Shown here one piece after another: positions 5,576 through 6,925 of a stretch of DNA of 6,925 nt. Under the pieces are notes generated by a model, which was not told the origin of the DNA, did not search any database, and saw nothing but the letters and a program-made list of their open reading frames with translations. The stretch covers positions 84,511-91,435 of the forward strand of contig KL568543.1 in assembly GCA_000715605.1 (NCBI GenBank). The letters are read 5' to 3'. A program made the position numbers and the translations under genes. Within the stretch, counting starts at the first letter, position 1, and each line of letters opens with the position of its first letter. The stretch comes from Streptomyces speibonae (lineage in GTDB: Bacteria; Actinomycetota; Actinomycetes; Streptomycetales; Streptomycetaceae).

Positions 5576-6925
5576 ATGACGGCCGAGCTGGTGCGGGGGC
5601 AGAACCACCCGCTCTCCCAGTCCCGTCTGGAGATCAGGATCTCGGCCGGCACGCCGATCGTGGCCGCGGCCGCGCTCGGCGACGAGGACGGCCGGATCCG
5701 CGGGACGGGGTGGGTGGCCCACCCGGGCGCCCCCACCCAGCCCGGTCTCGAGGTGTCCCGGCAGGCGGCCGCCGACCACCGGCTCGCGGTGGATCTGGAC
5801 GCCGTGACGGACGCGGTCCACCGCGTCAGTGTGCTGATCGCCCTGCCCGCCCCGGCGGGCGCCCCCGGGCCCTCCCGGTTCGGTGCCGCGGCGGCCCCGT
5901 TCGTCGCCGTGACCGGTCTGGACGGCCAGGAGGTCGCCAGCTACACCATCACCGGCCTGGCGGCCGAGTCGGCCGTGGTCGCGCTGGAGCTCTACCGGCG
6001 GCAGGGCGCCTGGAAGGTGCGCGCCGTGGGCCAGGGATACGCCGGCGGCCTGCCCGAACTCTTCACCGACCAGGGCCTGCCCGAGGCCGCGCAGCTCGCG
6101 GGCAGCATCAACGAGGCGGTCGCGCAGGGCCTCGCCCGCTCCGTGCAGGCACCGCCGCCCCGCACCACCGACGGCGACCGCTCCCGGCAGGCGGCCGCCC
6201 CCGCCCTCGGCCCGGACCAGGGCGGCACCGCACCCCAGGGCGCGCCCGGCCCCGTACCGCCGTCGTACGGCGGGCAGCAGGCCGGCGGGCCCGGCCAGGA
6301 CGGACCGCAGCCGGCATACGGCGCGGGACCCGGTGCCGCGGACCCGTCCCCGGCCACCGGTGGCGGCCCCGTCAACTACAGCCACCCCGGCAGGCAGACC
6401 TCCGCCCCTCCACCGCCCCCGCCCGCCGCACCGACGCCGCAGCCCGGACAGCCCGCGCAGCCCGTGGCGGGGGACGCGACCGGCTGGTCCATGGAGGAGC
6501 GGCTCTACAACCAGGTCTGGGGCATGTTCGAGGACCTGGCCCGCACCGCCGCCGCGTACCGCAGCGCCGTCGACTTCGCCGAGTCCCGCATGGACAAGGA
6601 ACTCGAGCAGGCCCTCTCCGACCCGCGCAGCCGGATCGGCGGTCAGGGCGATGCCGCCCGCGAGAGCGCCCGGGCCCGGCACGCCGAACTCGTCGGCCAG
6701 GCCCGCGAGTCCCTCGACCGGGACCTCGCTCAGCTCCGTGCCGAGTCCGACGTCGTCGAACCGGCCCTGCCGCCCGCGTTCGCCCGCTGGGACAACCCCG
6801 CCTGGCACGCCTACCGGGTGCCGATGGAGATACCCATGGCGCTGCGCCTGGGGGACCTGCGCCTGCCCGAGGCCGAGCGGATCCGGATCCCGATGCTGCT
6901 CCGGCTGCCGCTGGAGCGCGGCCTG
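5576..6925 (+). CDS. TerD-like domain fused to Pro-rich linker and large C-terminal domain, truncated at right edge
   Basis: The window holds 450 codons and the frame is open at the end. About residues 1-187 resemble TerD: VAVTGLDGQEVASYTITGL (110-128) aligns with the TerD VDETNGQELARYTL strand, and ELFTDQGLPE (161-170) with its C-terminal helix. The acidic HTGDN and GGDDE metal residues are absent, so calcium binding is doubtful. Residues 190-300 are a disordered Pro/Gly/Gln/Ala linker including PPPPPP (278-283). About 303-392 is charged and helical, possibly coiled-coil. From about 395 a new folded region begins and is cut off. From memory, Streptomyces homologues of this architecture are annotated as TerD family or FtsK-like ATPase proteins, but no Walker motif is visible here. 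ATG 5576 has AGGGGGA (5561-5567) 8 nt upstream. The 82-nt gap from terD contains the terminator and no clear promoter. Confidence 0.8.
   Translation, partial: MTAELVRGQNHPLSQSRLEIRISAGTPIVAAAALGDEDGRIRGTGWVAHPGAPTQPGLEVSRQAAADHRLAVDLDAVTDAVHRVSVLIALPAPAGAPGPSRFGAAAAPFVAVTGLDGQEVASYTITGLAAESAVVALELYRRQGAWKVRAVGQGYAGGLPELFTDQGLPEAAQLAGSINEAVAQGLARSVQAPPPRTTDGDRSRQAAAPALGPDQGGTAPQGAPGPVPPSYGGQQAGGPGQDGPQPAYGAGPGAADPSPATGGGPVNYSHPGRQTSAPPPPPPAAPTPQPGQPAQPVAGDATGWSMEERLYNQVWGMFEDLARTAAAYRSAVDFAESRMDKELEQALSDPRSRIGGQGDAARESARARHAELVGQARESLDRDLAQLRAESDVVEPALPPAFARWDNPAWHAYRVPMEIPMALRLGDLRLPEAERIRIPMLLRLPLERGL

Noticed and set aside
5381..6808. A 475-codon minus-strand frame opposite the TerD-like fusion gene
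   Set aside because: It is a high-GC shadow rich in Gly and Arg without motifs. The plus-strand frame has a ribosome site and a TerD-like domain.

Overview
The base composition is very GC-rich, with G or C at almost every third codon position. Together with GGAGG-type ribosome sites, leaderless starts and a hairpin terminator without a U-tract, this points to an actinomycete. The gene content and near-verbatim protein matches from memory (UvrB starting [16 protein letters not shown], the TerD protein starting MTVNMTKGQAISLQKN) point to Streptomyces or a very close relative. The window looks like core chromosome; I see no mobile element, CRISPR array, tRNA or rRNA.

Layout: On the minus strand, reading leftward, are a secreted glycerophosphodiester phosphodiesterase (580-1455) and then an O6-alkylguanine-DNA alkyltransferase (516 to the left edge, C-terminus cut off). 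A divergent control region (1456-1735) separates them from the plus-strand genes. These are a seven-helix MHYT membrane protein (1736-2590), the excinuclease subunit UvrB (2631-4781), a TerD-domain protein (4915-5493), a strong hairpin terminator (5504-5534), and a large TerD-like/proline-rich/ATPase-type protein that runs off the right edge (5576 onward).

How it works together: Two genes are direct DNA-repair factors, one reversing alkylation and one running nucleotide excision repair. They are over 2 kb apart on opposite strands, yet each has an exact match to the actinobacterial RecA-independent DNA-damage promoter (RecA-NDp, the PafBC target; TTGTCRGTG-N8-TAnnnT). The two copies agree at 23 of 25 positions, including most of the spacer. 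Both put the -10 hexamer exactly 7 nt before the ATG, so both mRNAs are predicted to be leaderless. A weaker third match lies before the TerD gene. The clearest regulatory idea from this window is therefore one damage-responsive switch shared by alkylguanine repair, UvrB and perhaps the TerD stress protein. The phosphodiesterase fits phosphate scavenging from phospholipid head groups, and the MHYT protein is a putative membrane sensor of unknown signal. I did not find a wholly new system. The most useful leads are the paired promoters, a glutamine in place of the alkyltransferase arginine finger, and the TerD-like fusion that lacks the acidic metal site.
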